Assembly (NCBI RefSeq): GCF_018128245.1
Contig: NZ_CP072378.1
Coordinates: forward strand, 372,001 to 436,000
From: Leptotrichia sp. oral taxon 221
Lineage (GTDB): Bacteria > Fusobacteriota > Fusobacteriia > Fusobacteriales > Leptotrichiaceae
Direction: 5' to 3'
DNA length: 64,000 nucleotides
The translations under genes were made by a program, and so were the position numbers. Each line of letters starts with the position of its first letter. Within the stretch, counting starts at the first letter, position 1. This document shows positions 16,397 through 27,900 of this stretch, piece by piece. The notes below the pieces were generated by a model. The model saw nothing but the letters and a program-made list of their open reading frames with translations. It was not told the origin of the DNA and ran no database searches.

Positions 16397-18967
16397 ATGT
16401 ACAAAAAAAATTTGTTTTTAGTATTGATTATTTATATAAGCTCATATATTTTTAATTATACATATACAAATAAAACATTACATTTTTTTGATTGGTACTA
16501 CTTAATAACTATGTTATTTATATTTTTATGGAATTATGTAGTAGATAAAAAATCTAAAAAGAATATATTAATACTATATGGGATTTCAACTTTATTATTT
16601 TTTCTTATTAAAATTTTAAATAATATACAAGTATTTATATCAGATATAAATAGTTTTATGAAAAGAATAAATAATTGGAATACATACTTAATTGTTGGGA
16701 TTATAGGAATTTATTTTTTGATTTTAATTGTAATTAAAATATATAAAAAAACTGAAAATATTGAAAAGAGCGATGAAAAACTTTATAAAAATAGAGAAAA
16801 AGATAAAGAATTTGTTTTAAATTTTTTAACGAATAATGATAATAAAAATATTTACACATTGGGAATTGATTCGGAATATGGAACAGGAAAAACTTTTATT
16901 GTAGAAAAAGCTATTGAAGAATTAGATTATAAAAAATTTGAAATAATAAAAATTAGATGTATGTTACTTGAAAAAGAAGAAATTTATTCATATATTCTAA
17001 AAAAAATTAGGAAAATATTGAGTAAAAATTCTATATTTACAGTTAGTTTTGAAAAATTAAGTAACACTTTTTTGAAAACTATAGATAATAAATTTTTTGG
17101 AGGTATAAGTGAATTATTATCACAAAATATTGTAATTGATGAAATAGAGTATTTTAAAGAAGTTATAGAAAAACTAAATAAGACAATAATTTTAGTCTTT
17201 GATGATATTGATAGAGTAAATGATACAGAAAAAATTGAAAGAATATTATCGTTTATAAGTGATTTTTCAATTAAAAATATAAAAATATTAGTATTATTTA
17301 ATTCTCAAAATTTAAAAAATATAAATGAAAAATATAATAGAAACTATTTAGAAAAATATATTCCTGTAACTAGAAAAATAACAAATATACCATTTATAGA
17401 ATTATTAAAAAAAGAAATAACATCAAATAATTTGAATGAAGAAGATTTCAAATTTTTATATATAATTGAAAAGAAAGATATATATATATATCCAAAAGAA
17501 TATCAAAAAATGAGGGATGTATTTCAATTTAATTATGATTTTGAAATTTTAGTAAAAGGGGAAATAGAAATAGGCTCTTTAGAATTTTCTCCGAGAATGA
17601 TAAAAAATTTTATAGAAGAAGTGTCCAATTTTTTAAAGTTAAATTCTGAATGGAAAATTGAAAAGAGGTTACTTATTGCATATGTTTTTTTGAAAAATTT
17701 GTATTATGATGAATTTTATGAAAAAATAGAAAATACTTCAAAGAGCTTTGTAGAAATATTTCCAATAAAATTAAATTTTGAAAATAAGGATATAAATTTG
17801 ACATTAGAGGATTTGGATTTGTTAGAAAATATTGTTAAAAATAAATCAAATATCCTATCTAATGAGAATAAATATTATGGTAATTATAAAGATATAAATG
17901 ATAAAAGAATTTTTTTTGATGACAATTTTTTTGGAAATAGTCATATAAATTATTATTTAAATAAAATAGGAGAAAAAAGTAATAATCTTCTTATTGAAGA
18001 AAAATTAGATATAATAGAACAATTTTTGAAAAATAATGAAAATTATTCTGTTGAAACAGAAAATTTATTAATATATACATTATTTAATTATCCTTTGTAC
18101 TTAGATAATAAAGATTATAAAGTCAAAGAAAGAATAGATAAAATTGAAAAGGCAATAAAAAAATTGACATATTTAGGAAATAAAGAATATTTATCTGCTA
18201 AGGAAAAATTTTATCGAAAATTCAAGGAAAGTTTAAAGAAAGAACATATTGAAGAAATAAGAAATGATTTTGATAAAATATTTAATGAGTTTTATCATGA
18301 TAGTAATGGAAATACACTTTTTTATTTAGGAATCCCTCCAGGTATTAGTGCAATGGAAGCAGTTATTATTTTAGGAACAATAGAAGAACAGGAAAGGTTT
18401 CTAGATATGATTTTGTACGATGATAAAGATAAAATATCAAATGTTTACATAGAAGCATTTTTAAAAAGTGATATAAAGAAATCAGAATTATCTGATAAAA
18501 TTATTGAATATTTTTTGAAGGATAAAATAAAAATAAGTAAAGATACTTTATATAAGATAATAGAAAATATGGAAAGATTTTTATTTCATTTCCATATTTA
18601 TAATAATAGAAATCCTTTAAAAAAATTCTATAAAGAATATCTAGAAAATTTAAAAATACAGTTAGAAATATCCAAAAATAATAATTCTGAGATTTTCAAA
18701 GAATTAAATTTTATTGAAAAAGTTTATAATAAATATTTTGATTTTATTGACAAATTATTGGAAATGTTAAATGATAATAAATTAAATATTGTAAATAGAG
18801 GAATAGAAACAAATATATCGACTAAAACAATAAAGCCAATAGAAAAAATAAAAAATGAAGATGATGAAAAATTGAAAAATGAAAAATTAGAAGAAATTTT
18901 TAATATGGGAATAATCAATTTACAAAGTATAAGAGAAGCATATAAAGAAGTTAATGAAAAAGATTGA
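16397..18967 (+). CDS. Membrane KAP-family P-loop NTPase
   Basis: An 856-residue protein. Four hydrophobic helices lie within residues 5-115. A P-loop follows at about 157-166 (DSEYGTGKTF) and a Walker B at about 264-272 (ILVFDDIDR), typical of KAP NTPases, where the membrane helices are inserted near the ATPase core. The C-terminal 500 residues are helical and lysine-rich with no domain I can name. KAP proteins include PifA, a phage exclusion protein, so a defence role is possible. GGGAAAA is a weak site before the ATG. DNA is very AT-rich. Confidence 0.85.
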   Translation: MYKKNLFLVLIIYISSYIFNYTYTNKTLHFFDWYYLITMLFIFLWNYVVDKKSKKNILILYGISTLLFFLIKILNNIQVFISDINSFMKRINNWNTYLIVGIIGIYFLILIVIKIYKKTENIEKSDEKLYKNREKDKEFVLNFLTNNDNKNIYTLGIDSEYGTGKTFIVEKAIEELDYKKFEIIKIRCMLLEKEEIYSYILKKIRKILSKNSIFTVSFEKLSNTFLKTIDNKFFGGISELLSQNIVIDEIEYFKEVIEKLNKTIILVFDDIDRVNDTEKIERILSFISDFSIKNIKILVLFNSQNLKNINEKYNRNYLEKYIPVTRKITNIPFIELLKKEITSNNLNEEDFKFLYIIEKKDIYIYPKEYQKMRDVFQFNYDFEILVKGEIEIGSLEFSPRMIKNFIEEVSNFLKLNSEWKIEKRLLIAYVFLKNLYYDEFYEKIENTSKSFVEIFPIKLNFENKDINLTLEDLDLLENIVKNKSNILSNENKYYGNYKDINDKRIFFDDNFFGNSHINYYLNKIGEKSNNLLIEEKLDIIEQFLKNNENYSVETENLLIYTLFNYPLYLDNKDYKVKERIDKIEKAIKKLTYLGNKEYLSAKEKFYRKFKESLKKEHIEEIRNDFDKIFNEFYHDSNGNTLFYLGIPPGISAMEAVIILGTIEEQERFLDMILYDDKDKISNVYIEAFLKSDIKKSELSDKIIEYFLKDKIKISKDTLYKIIENMERFLFHFHIYNNRNPLKKFYKEYLENLKIQLEISKNNNSEIFKELNFIEKVYNKYFDFIDKLLEMLNDNKLNIVNRGIETNISTKTIKPIEKIKNEDDEKLKNEKLEEIFNMGIINLQSIREAYKEVNEKD

Positions 18968-19024
18968 TAAAAATTAAAAAAAGTAATAAAAATTTTAAAT
19001 ATAAAAAGAAAGGAAGTAAAAAAA

Positions 19025-20083
19025 ATGAACTACAAAATTGCATTATTAAAAGGGGACGGAATTGGTCCAGAAATCGTTGATGAAGCGGTAAAAGTTTTGA
19101 ATAAAATTGGAGAGAAATTTGGGCATAAATTTGAGTATACGCAAGGATATTTGGGAGGAGAATCTATTGATAAATATGGGATTCCTTATTCTGAAGAAAC
19201 TGCGAAAATTTGTAAAGAAAGTGACTCGATTTTGTTGGGATCAGTTGGAGGGCCTAAATGGGATAATGTTGAACCTGATAAAAGACCTGAAAAAGGGCTT
19301 CTTGCGATAAGAAAAGACTTGGGAGTTTACACAAATTTAAGACCAGCGGTTTTGTTTAAACAATTGAAAAGTGCTAGTCCATTGAAGGATGAAATAATTG
19401 GAGAAGGGCTAGATGTAATGATAGTTAGAGAGCTTACAGGAGGAATTTATTTTGGACCTAGAGAATATTCTGATGAAAAAGCTGTTGACACATTGCCATA
19501 TACAAAAGGGGAAATTGAAAGAATTGCAAAAAAAGCATTTGAAATTGCAAAATTAAGAGGGAAAAAAATTACAAGTGTGGATAAACATAATGTTTTAGAT
19601 ACTTCAAAATTGTGGAGAAAAACAGTAAATGAACTTGCAAAAGATTATCCAGAAGTGGAAGTTTCACACATGTATGTGGATAATGCTGCAATGCAATTAA
19701 TTGCAAATCCAAGACAATTTGATGTAATTTTAACAGACAATATGTTTGGAGATATTTTATCAGATGAAGCTTCAATGCTTACAGGATCTTTAGGAATGTT
19801 GCCATCAGCAAGTTTAGGAGACGGAAAAGTTGGACTTTATGAGCCAAGCCACGGTTCAGCACCAGACATTGCAGGACAAAATATAGCAAATCCAATTGCA
19901 ACAATTTTATCAGCAGCAATGATGTTAAGATACGCATTTAACTTGACAAAAGAAGCAGATGCAATTGAAAAAGCAATCGAAGAAGTGTTGGAAGATGGAT
20001 TCAGAACAGTAGATATTTATACTGATGGAATGAAAAAAGTTGGAACGGCTGAAATGGGAACTGAAATTGCTAATAGAATATAA
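19025..20083 (+). CDS. leuB: 3-isopropylmalate dehydrogenase
   Basis: LeuB oxidises and decarboxylates 3-isopropylmalate with NAD, giving 2-ketoisocaproate. The 352-residue sequence has [13 protein letters not shown] at the start, LRKDL-type substrate loop [15 protein letters not shown] (residue 95 on), [11 protein letters not shown], the catalytic [10 protein letters not shown] and the metal site [13 protein letters not shown], followed by the [14 protein letters not shown] cofactor loop. AAAGGAAG precedes the ATG. It is separated from leuD by 8.4 kb of accessory genes. Confidence 0.97.
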   Translation: MNYKIALLKGDGIGPEIVDEAVKVLNKIGEKFGHKFEYTQGYLGGESIDKYGIPYSEETAKICKESDSILLGSVGGPKWDNVEPDKRPEKGLLAIRKDLGVYTNLRPAVLFKQLKSASPLKDEIIGEGLDVMIVRELTGGIYFGPREYSDEKAVDTLPYTKGEIERIAKKAFEIAKLRGKKITSVDKHNVLDTSKLWRKTVNELAKDYPEVEVSHMYVDNAAMQLIANPRQFDVILTDNMFGDILSDEASMLTGSLGMLPSASLGDGKVGLYEPSHGSAPDIAGQNIANPIATILSAAMMLRYAFNLTKEADAIEKAIEEVLEDGFRTVDIYTDGMKKVGTAEMGTEIANRI

Positions 20084-20176
20084 TTTACTTTTTTAAATTT
20101 TCTCAAAATTAATTTTATGTAAATAATCGAAAAATAATTTTTATAAACAATAACAAAAAAGAAAGGATGGTTTTTT

Positions 20177-20962
20177 ATGGAAGAAATTTTACATTACGAA
20201 AACATAACTTTCAGACGAGAAGGAAGAGAAATTTTAAAAGGTGTTGACTGGCACATAAATAAAGGAGAAAACTGGGCTTTGTTAGGATTAAATGGTTCTG
20301 GGAAATCTACCCTTTTGGGAATGATTCCAGCCTACACTTTTCCAACTTCAGGAGAAGTGCGAGTTTTTGGGCATAAATTTGGAAATTATGCTTGGACAAA
20401 AATTCGAGATAGAGTTGGTTTTGTGAGTTCTACTTTGAATAATTTTTTGAGTACATTAAATTCGCAAAAATTAAAAGATATTGTAATTTCTGGGAAATTT
20501 AATTCGATTGGAATTTATCAAGAAGTGACGGATGAAGATAGGAAAAAAGCTGAAAAAATAATTGAAGATTTTGGGATAACTTACATTAAGGATAAATATT
20601 TTGCAACATTGTCACAAGGTGAGCAAAGACGGACATTACTTGCACGGGCATTTATGAATGAGCCAGATTTATTGATTTTAGACGAACCTTGTTCAGGATT
20701 GGATGTAAAATCTCGAGAATATTTATTGTCTGTTTTGGAAAAAAATTCTAAAAATGAAAATGCGATTCCATTTATTTATGTGACACATCAAATCGAGGAA
20801 GTGATTCCAGCGATAACTCATGTGACACTTTTAAAGGATGGTAAAGTTTTTGCAAAAGGTAGAAAAAAAGACATTTTGACAGATGAAGTTTTATCGGAAA
20901 TGTTTGAGATGCCAGTAAAAGTTGTTTGGGAAAATGATAGACCTTGGTTGATTGTGAAGTAA
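20177..20962 (+). CDS. ABC transporter ATP-binding protein (YlmA-like), no permease nearby
   Basis: A 261-residue ABC ATPase with Walker A GLNGSGKSTLL (residue 37 on), a variant signature LSQGEQRRTLLARAF, Walker B LLILDEPCSGLD and a switch histidine in YVTHQIEEV. The domain resembles YlmA or molybdate/iron-type single ATPases. No membrane or binding protein is adjacent, so its partner is elsewhere or it acts alone. AAAGGATGG precedes the ATG. Confidence 0.85.
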   Translation: MEEILHYENITFRREGREILKGVDWHINKGENWALLGLNGSGKSTLLGMIPAYTFPTSGEVRVFGHKFGNYAWTKIRDRVGFVSSTLNNFLSTLNSQKLKDIVISGKFNSIGIYQEVTDEDRKKAEKIIEDFGITYIKDKYFATLSQGEQRRTLLARAFMNEPDLLILDEPCSGLDVKSREYLLSVLEKNSKNENAIPFIYVTHQIEEVIPAITHVTLLKDGKVFAKGRKKDILTDEVLSEMFEMPVKVVWENDRPWLIVK

Positions 20963-20998
20963 ATTCAGTAATCACTTAGAAGGAGTTGATTTATTTAG

Positions 20999-22069
20999 AT
21001 GGATAAAAGCAGAAAATTTATGGCAGTAATTTTAGCATTACTCGCAGCTATTTTTTATGCAATCAATACACCATTTTCTAAAATACTTTTGAATAAGATT
21101 TCGCCTACATTTATGGCATCTTTTCTATATCTAGGAGCAGGAATTGGTGTAGGTATTATGTACTTATTTCATAGAAAAGATGAGGAAAAGCATGAAAAAT
21201 TAACTAAGTCAGATCTTCCATATACTATTGGAATGATTGTTCTTGATATTGCGGCACCTATATTCCTAATGATTGGTATAAATATTGGTTCAGCTTCAAA
21301 TGCTTCATTGCTTGGTAATTTTGAAATTGTAGCAACAACCCTTATTGCTCTTCTAGTATTTAAGGAAAAAGTAACATCAAAGTTATGGATTGCTATTGGT
21401 TTTATTACAATATCAAGTATAGTTCTTTCATTTGAAGGAGCTGAAAGTTTCAAATTTTCTTTAGGTTCATTATTTGTAATATTAGCAACTTGTTGTTGGG
21501 GACTTGAAAATAATTGTACTAGAAAACTTTCAGATAAAAGTACTTATGAAATTGTTACTTTAAAAGGATTTTTTTCTGGTGGTGGTTCGTTTATAGTTGC
21601 TCTCATTTTAGGAGAAAGTATTCCTGAAATTAGATATATATCAATTGCTTTGTTACTTGGATTTGTAGCATATGGACTCAGTATTTTTATGTATATCAGA
21701 GCACAAAGAGATTTAGGTGCTGCAAAAACTAGTGCATATTATGCTGTAGCTCCATTTGTAGGTACTTTCTTAGCGTTTGTAGTAAATGGAGAAAAACTTA
21801 CTTTGCTGTACTTTGTTGGACTTATTTTTATGTTAATTGGAAGTGCATTTGTTGTATATGATACAATGGTTAAATATCATAGTCATAGCCATTCACACAT
21901 AATAGTTCATACACATGATGGGACAATACATACGCATGTTATTACTCATGAGCATGGTCATAGTCATTTTATATCAGAAGAAAGACACGAGCATAATCAT
22001 GAAGACTACATGAATAGTGAAGAACATAAATTGTTACATAAAAAGGATAAAAAAATTAAAAATATATAA
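20999..22069 (+). CDS. EamA/DMT-family transporter with a histidine-rich tail
   Basis: A 356-residue membrane protein with ten hydrophobic helices in two EamA repeats (AIFYAINTPFSKILL at the start of the first, CCWGLENNCTRKL at the start of the second). After the last helix, residues about 290-345 carry around twenty histidines in runs such as YHSHSHSHIIVHTHDGTIHT. Such tails bind Ni, Co or Zn in other carriers, so a metal-linked transport or sensing role is likely; direction is unknown. AAGGAGTTG precedes the ATG. It lies just before ilvC but ilvC has its own promoter. Confidence 0.85.
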   Translation: MDKSRKFMAVILALLAAIFYAINTPFSKILLNKISPTFMASFLYLGAGIGVGIMYLFHRKDEEKHEKLTKSDLPYTIGMIVLDIAAPIFLMIGINIGSASNASLLGNFEIVATTLIALLVFKEKVTSKLWIAIGFITISSIVLSFEGAESFKFSLGSLFVILATCCWGLENNCTRKLSDKSTYEIVTLKGFFSGGGSFIVALILGESIPEIRYISIALLLGFVAYGLSIFMYIRAQRDLGAAKTSAYYAVAPFVGTFLAFVVNGEKLTLLYFVGLIFMLIGSAFVVYDTMVKYHSHSHSHIIVHTHDGTIHTHVITHEHGHSHFISEERHEHNHEDYMNSEEHKLLHKKDKKIKNI

Positions 22070-22097
22070 AATATATTAATACCTAAAAAAAAAATAT

Positions 22098-23168
<1,071 letters not shown>

Positions 23169-23186
23169 TTGATATAAAAATAAATA

Positions 23187-23212
23187 GGCTGGGATCCTCC
23201 CAGTCTTTTTTA
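23187..23212 (+). terminator. Rho-independent terminator after ilvC
   Basis: CTGGGA-TCC-TCCCAG (23189-23203) followed by TCTTTTTT. Confidence 0.88.
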
Positions 23213-23241
23213 CTAAAAAATATAGAAAGAGTTGGTGACGG

Positions 23242-24198
23242 ATGATATTTTTAACATCACTTACGAGCATATTTGGAATAGTTTTTATTATAGGATTAGG
23301 ATATGTTCTAAGAAAGAAAAATTGGTTTCATGACAGTTTTAGTGCGAATATTTCAAAATTGATAACAAATGTAGCATTACCTGCTTCAATATTTTATTCA
23401 GTTTTAAAATATTTAAAGTTAGAAGAATTATTAAAATTATCAGATAGATTAATATATACTTTTGCTTCAGTAATTATCGGTTATGTTGTTGCAATTTTAT
23501 TGATAAAAGTTTTTAAAATTAGAAGTGGTAGACGAGGGGTATTTATAAATGCCGTAGTTAATGCTAATACAATTTTTATAGGAATGCCGTTAAACGTAGC
23601 TTTATTTGGTGAAGCAAGTATGCCATATTATTTGATGTACTACATTACTAATACGGTATCGATTTGGACATTGGGAGCATTTTTTGTTGCAAACGATCCT
23701 ATTTATGATAGTGAAAATTTAGGGAAAAAAGGATTTGACTGGAGAAAATTGTTATCTCCACCATTAGTAGGATTTGTAATAGCATTAATATTTTTAGGAT
23801 TTAGAATACCAGTTCCTGAATTTATTTCTTCGACATTGAATTATATTGGAAGTATTGTTACACCATTGTCATTGATGTATATAGGAATAGTTTTGGCAGA
23901 TGCTGGACTTCATAGTATTCATTTTGATAGAGATACAATATTAGCTTTAGTTTGTAGATTTGTTTTGTCAGCAGCTGTGATGATGGCATTAATAATGTTA
24001 AATGCTGCTGTTTCAAATGATTTTACAGCTTTAGATAGAAAAACATACATGATACAAGCTACTGCACCAGTATTTGCAGTATTGCCAATTTTAGTTCACG
24101 AAGCTAAAGGAGATGTAAAATACGCTACAAATGTGGTAACAACAAGTACAATTTTATTCGTAATTGTTATACCGACAATTTTATCATTTGTAAAATAA
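23242..24198 (+). CDS. AEC-family transporter (auxin efflux carrier type), copy 1
   Basis: A 318-residue inner-membrane carrier with about ten helices. GLGYVLRKKNWF near residue 18, NVALPASIFYSVLKYL and NANTIFIGMPLNVALFG mark the AEC/MleP fold, which moves organic acids or amino acids. The substrate is unknown; placement after ilvC may be coincidental since a terminator lies between. A second member is at 36945-37892. The ATG at 23242 follows GAGTTGGTG. Confidence 0.87.
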   Translation: MIFLTSLTSIFGIVFIIGLGYVLRKKNWFHDSFSANISKLITNVALPASIFYSVLKYLKLEELLKLSDRLIYTFASVIIGYVVAILLIKVFKIRSGRRGVFINAVVNANTIFIGMPLNVALFGEASMPYYLMYYITNTVSIWTLGAFFVANDPIYDSENLGKKGFDWRKLLSPPLVGFVIALIFLGFRIPVPEFISSTLNYIGSIVTPLSLMYIGIVLADAGLHSIHFDRDTILALVCRFVLSAAVMMALIMLNAAVSNDFTALDRKTYMIQATAPVFAVLPILVHEAKGDVKYATNVVTTSTILFVIVIPTILSFVK

Positions 24199-24203
24199 TT
24201 TTT

Positions 24204-24231
24204 AGGGAGCTAAATGGCTCTCCTTTTTTTA
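24204..24231 (+). terminator. Rho-independent terminator after the AEC gene
   Basis: GGGAGC-TAAATG-GCTCTCC (one bulged base) followed by seven T. Confidence 0.8.
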
Positions 24232-24377
24232 TGAATCATTTTAAATTTTTTTGTAAAATTGAAAATAATTATATACTTTTTTTGAAAAATATAGTATAAT
24301 TAATTATACAAGTAATATATTTGAATTTTAAAAAGTTTGGTAATTATTGTATAATTTAAGCTTTGGAGGGAAAAACT

Positions 24378-24722
24378 ATGTTTGATAAATTATTAAAAGA
24401 AGGAAAAGAATTAACTGATAAAGCAGTAGACAAAGTGAAAGACGTTGCAGACGGAGATGTTGTAAAAAACGTAACAGAAGGTGCAAAAGATTTGGCAGAT
24501 AAAGCAACAGATGCGGCAAAACATTTAGGAGATAACAAAATTGTGAAAAATATTGCTGAAGGTGCAAAAGACCTAGCGGATAAAGCAACAGATGCAGCAA
24601 AACATTTAGAAGATAATAAAATCGTAAAAAATGTTACTGAAGGAGCCAAAGACTTGGCAGACAAAGCAACAGAAGGTGCAAAAGATTTAGCAGATAAAGC
24701 TGGTAAAATTTTTAAAAAATAA
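24378..24722 (+). CDS. Small LEA-like protein with 27-residue repeats
   Basis: A 114-residue lysine- and alanine-rich protein. After a short head (MFDKLLKEGKELTDKAVDKV), a unit of 27 residues recurs about three times at 81-base spacing, each starting VKNxxEGAKDLADKAT and ending KHLxDNKI in the first two. The repeats would form an amphipathic helix, as in late-embryogenesis-abundant or apolipoprotein-like proteins, or a membrane-surface helix. No signal peptide. GGAGGG fits the ATG at 24378. Flanked by terminators on both sides, so it is transcribed alone. Function not known. Confidence 0.75.
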   Translation: MFDKLLKEGKELTDKAVDKVKDVADGDVVKNVTEGAKDLADKATDAAKHLGDNKIVKNIAEGAKDLADKATDAAKHLEDNKIVKNVTEGAKDLADKATEGAKDLADKAGKIFKK

Positions 24723-24769
24723 AAGGGTATAAAATTTTGTGTAAACTCAAAAAATAATATTATTATGGT

Positions 24770-24800
24770 ACAGGGTGGTATTTTATCATCCTGTTTTTTA
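24770..24800 (+). terminator. Rho-independent terminator after the repeat protein
   Basis: ACAGGGTGGTA-TTT-TATCATCCTGT with two G-U pairs, followed by a T-rich run. Confidence 0.85.
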
Positions 24801-24827
24801 TTTTATTAAAATATCAGTAAAAAAAAG

Positions 24828-24856
24828 TTTACTTTTTTAAAAAACTTTTATATAAT
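24828..24856 (+). promoter_or_regulatory. Promoter of the autotransporter gene
   Basis: TTTACT (24828-24833), 17 bases, TATAAT (24851-24856). This implies a leader of about 115 bases before the ATG at 24978. Confidence 0.6.
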
Positions 24857-24977
24857 TAAAGAAAGGTCAGTATAAAGGTAAAGTTAGTATTTTATCTTTA
24901 AAAATTAAAAAAATTGAACTGTAATGAAAGAATGTAGAATTTTAACAAATTTTTTTGATTTTTAGAAAGGAAGAAAG

Positions 24978-27900
24978 ATGACAAACAATTTAAAGGAATT
25001 TAGTAAAGAATTAAAATCGTTTGCTAAAAGAGTAAAAGATTTTAAATATACAGATTCAGCACTTATCACATTTTTATTAACTGGTGCAATAGGAAGAAGT
25101 GCGTCAGTTAATCACTTTTCAGAAGGAAATGATATTGAAATTCAGCCAATAGCGAGAAATACTTCAATTAAAACAACTTGGGGAGGTTGGCAATATGGAA
25201 TAAATGGATTTTACAATAATTGGCAAGGACATTACAAGGGGCATGGAGATAAAGTAAAAGATGTTAAATATATTAGGAGTACAGATCCTTTATATAAAAA
25301 AACAGTGACAGATCATAGCAATAATGATAACAACAACAGTATTAATAACAACGATAACAGTAATGCTGGAGCAGTTCATGCAAATAATGGTGAAATAATA
25401 ACAATGAACAAAACTTCCCTCTCTTCAACGCCAGATGTTTCCATAATAGGTGGAATAGATTCTCAAACTAATAAATATACAAAATTCGGACTTCTCGCTG
25501 AAAATGGTGGTGTCATTAATGCACAAAAAAACTGGATAAAAGTGACAGATAGTCCAATGAATACGGTTTCAATCAATAATGCAAAAATTGATTTAGAAGG
25601 TAGCAAAGTAGAATATAAAGGAAAGGGGTACGCACTATATACTGATAGTACAAGTAGTTCTACAAATGCAATTAATATGAAAGATGCGACATTGGTTTTA
25701 GACGGAAAAGCCATTGGATACGTTTTTGATCAAGCTAGACCAAATGTTGTAAATTTTAACAATACTAATATTGATGTGCTTTCTGATGATGTAGTGATTG
25801 CAGATTTACGAAATTCTGTAACACCTATTGTTATAGATATAGAAAATAAGGCTGGTAATGATAGCTTGAAAAGTCAGTTGCTTAGGGGAAATAATGTAAA
25901 TATTACAAGTTCAAATGGAAAAACAAATTATAAATATGCTTTGGTGGATGATGCTACAATTCAAATAAAATCAGCAGTTGATAAGGCAAATTTAATAAGT
26001 GATTCAGATAGCGAGGTATTTACAAAAAGATCATTGTACCAAAATTCAAGATTGCATGTGGAGGCATTTGGTTCAGTAAAAGCTGAATTAAATACGGCTC
26101 AAATGAATGCGATAGACGATAGATTTTTAGCACCAGTGGGACTTGCAATTGCTGGAAGTTCAAAATCAGTTGATAATAGTACAACAGAAATTGGTAATAA
26201 AGGTAAAGTTTTTGTTGACAGAACAGATGCTGGACAAGGTGGAATAGGATTTTTAGCTGATTATGGTTGGCTTAATAATTATAATGCTGGTAAATTAGAA
26301 GTAGAGTATAGTAGTGTGCCAGGTGTAACAGTAACACCTAATGATGGAGCAGTTGGAATGTATGGAACAAATAATTCAAATATGGTAAGTTCTGGTCCAA
26401 TACGTGTTGGTGGTAAAAACTCATTTGGAATTTTGGGACTTTCGTATAAAATAGACTCTTCTACAGGTTTAGCTATAGATCCATCTAATGAACCTTATTT
26501 TAATAGTGCTTTACATCGAGAAAATTTTGGGAAAATAGATATTATGAATTTACCATGGGGAGAAATTTCAATGTATGGTGATGGAGCAGTTGGAATATTT
26601 ACAAAAAATAACAGTATCGATCCGACAATAAAATCTATTCCATCTACATCTAAAGCCTGGCTTGTCGGTGTAAATGAAGGGACTATTACAATATATGGAA
26701 ATAATCATGCAATTGGAATGGGATCTAATTTTGGTGCTGTTACAAATTATGAAGGTGAAGATCCTAATACCCATGTCGTTCAATCTGGAATAATTAATGT
26801 ACTTGGTACACAATCATTTGGAATGTATGGAACAAATAATACTGATTTGAAAAATTTTGCGATAATAAATGTTGCTCCAACTTCTCCTGGAAATGAATCG
26901 ATAGGAATGTATGGAGATGATCCAGAAACAAAAGTATATATGTTGGAATTTGAGAATGGAAGTAGAATAGTAAGAGACAGTATAATAAATATTGGACAAT
27001 CTTCATATGGTATTTTTGCTAGAAACATAGAAATGAATGGTGGTACGATAAATGTAGGAAATGACGGAGTAGGAATTTACTCTCAAGGACCAGATGTCGA
27101 TCTTACTGGAGGAAAAATTATTGTAGCAAATAACAATGCAGTAGGAATATACATTGACGATGCTACTGTAGCTCCAAAACCTACGATTGTTAAAGGAAAT
27201 TTAGATATGAAAGTTGGGACGGATTCAGTTGGATATTTGATAACAGCTTCAAATACTAAGACGGATATAAAAACAAAAGCACCGAATGATATTCATATAG
27301 GAGAAAATTCAGTTTACATCTATTCAAAAGCACCACAAAGTTTAGGTGGAAAAATTGAAACAGAATCAAAACTTGTGACAGATGGAAGCAACAGCTATGG
27401 AATCTATTCATCTCAAGATTTTGTAAATCGTGGAGATATTAATTTGAAATCAGGAGCTGGAAATATTGGAATTTATTCATCTCAAGGAATTGGACAAAAT
27501 TATGGAACAATTGAAGTTGGTCCAAGTAATGTGGCAACTGGAAAATATGGAGTTGGAATGGCAACAGGAAGTGGAACAGTAGAAAATTATGGAAATATCA
27601 ATGTTACAGAAAATAACAGTGTTGGAATGTATGCTTCAGGTTCTAGTGCAAAAGCAATAAACAGAGGAACTATTAATTTGAAAGGCGATGATACAGTTGG
27701 AATGTACATTGACAATCATGCTACTGGAGAAAATTATGGAACAATTCAGACAACGCCAACTGCAAGTGGAACTGGAACTGGAATAAAAGGTGTAGTCGTC
27801 AAAAATGGAGGAATTATTAAAAATTATGGAATAATAAAAATTGTTGGAAGTGGTAATACTGGGGTGTATACTGACGTAGCCAGTGCATACCAAATTCAAG

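Noticed and set aside
24356-24664. Long open frames antisense to the 27-residue repeat gene
   Set aside because: They arise from the repeated DNA read on the other strand, lack ribosome binding sites, and have no plausible protein features.
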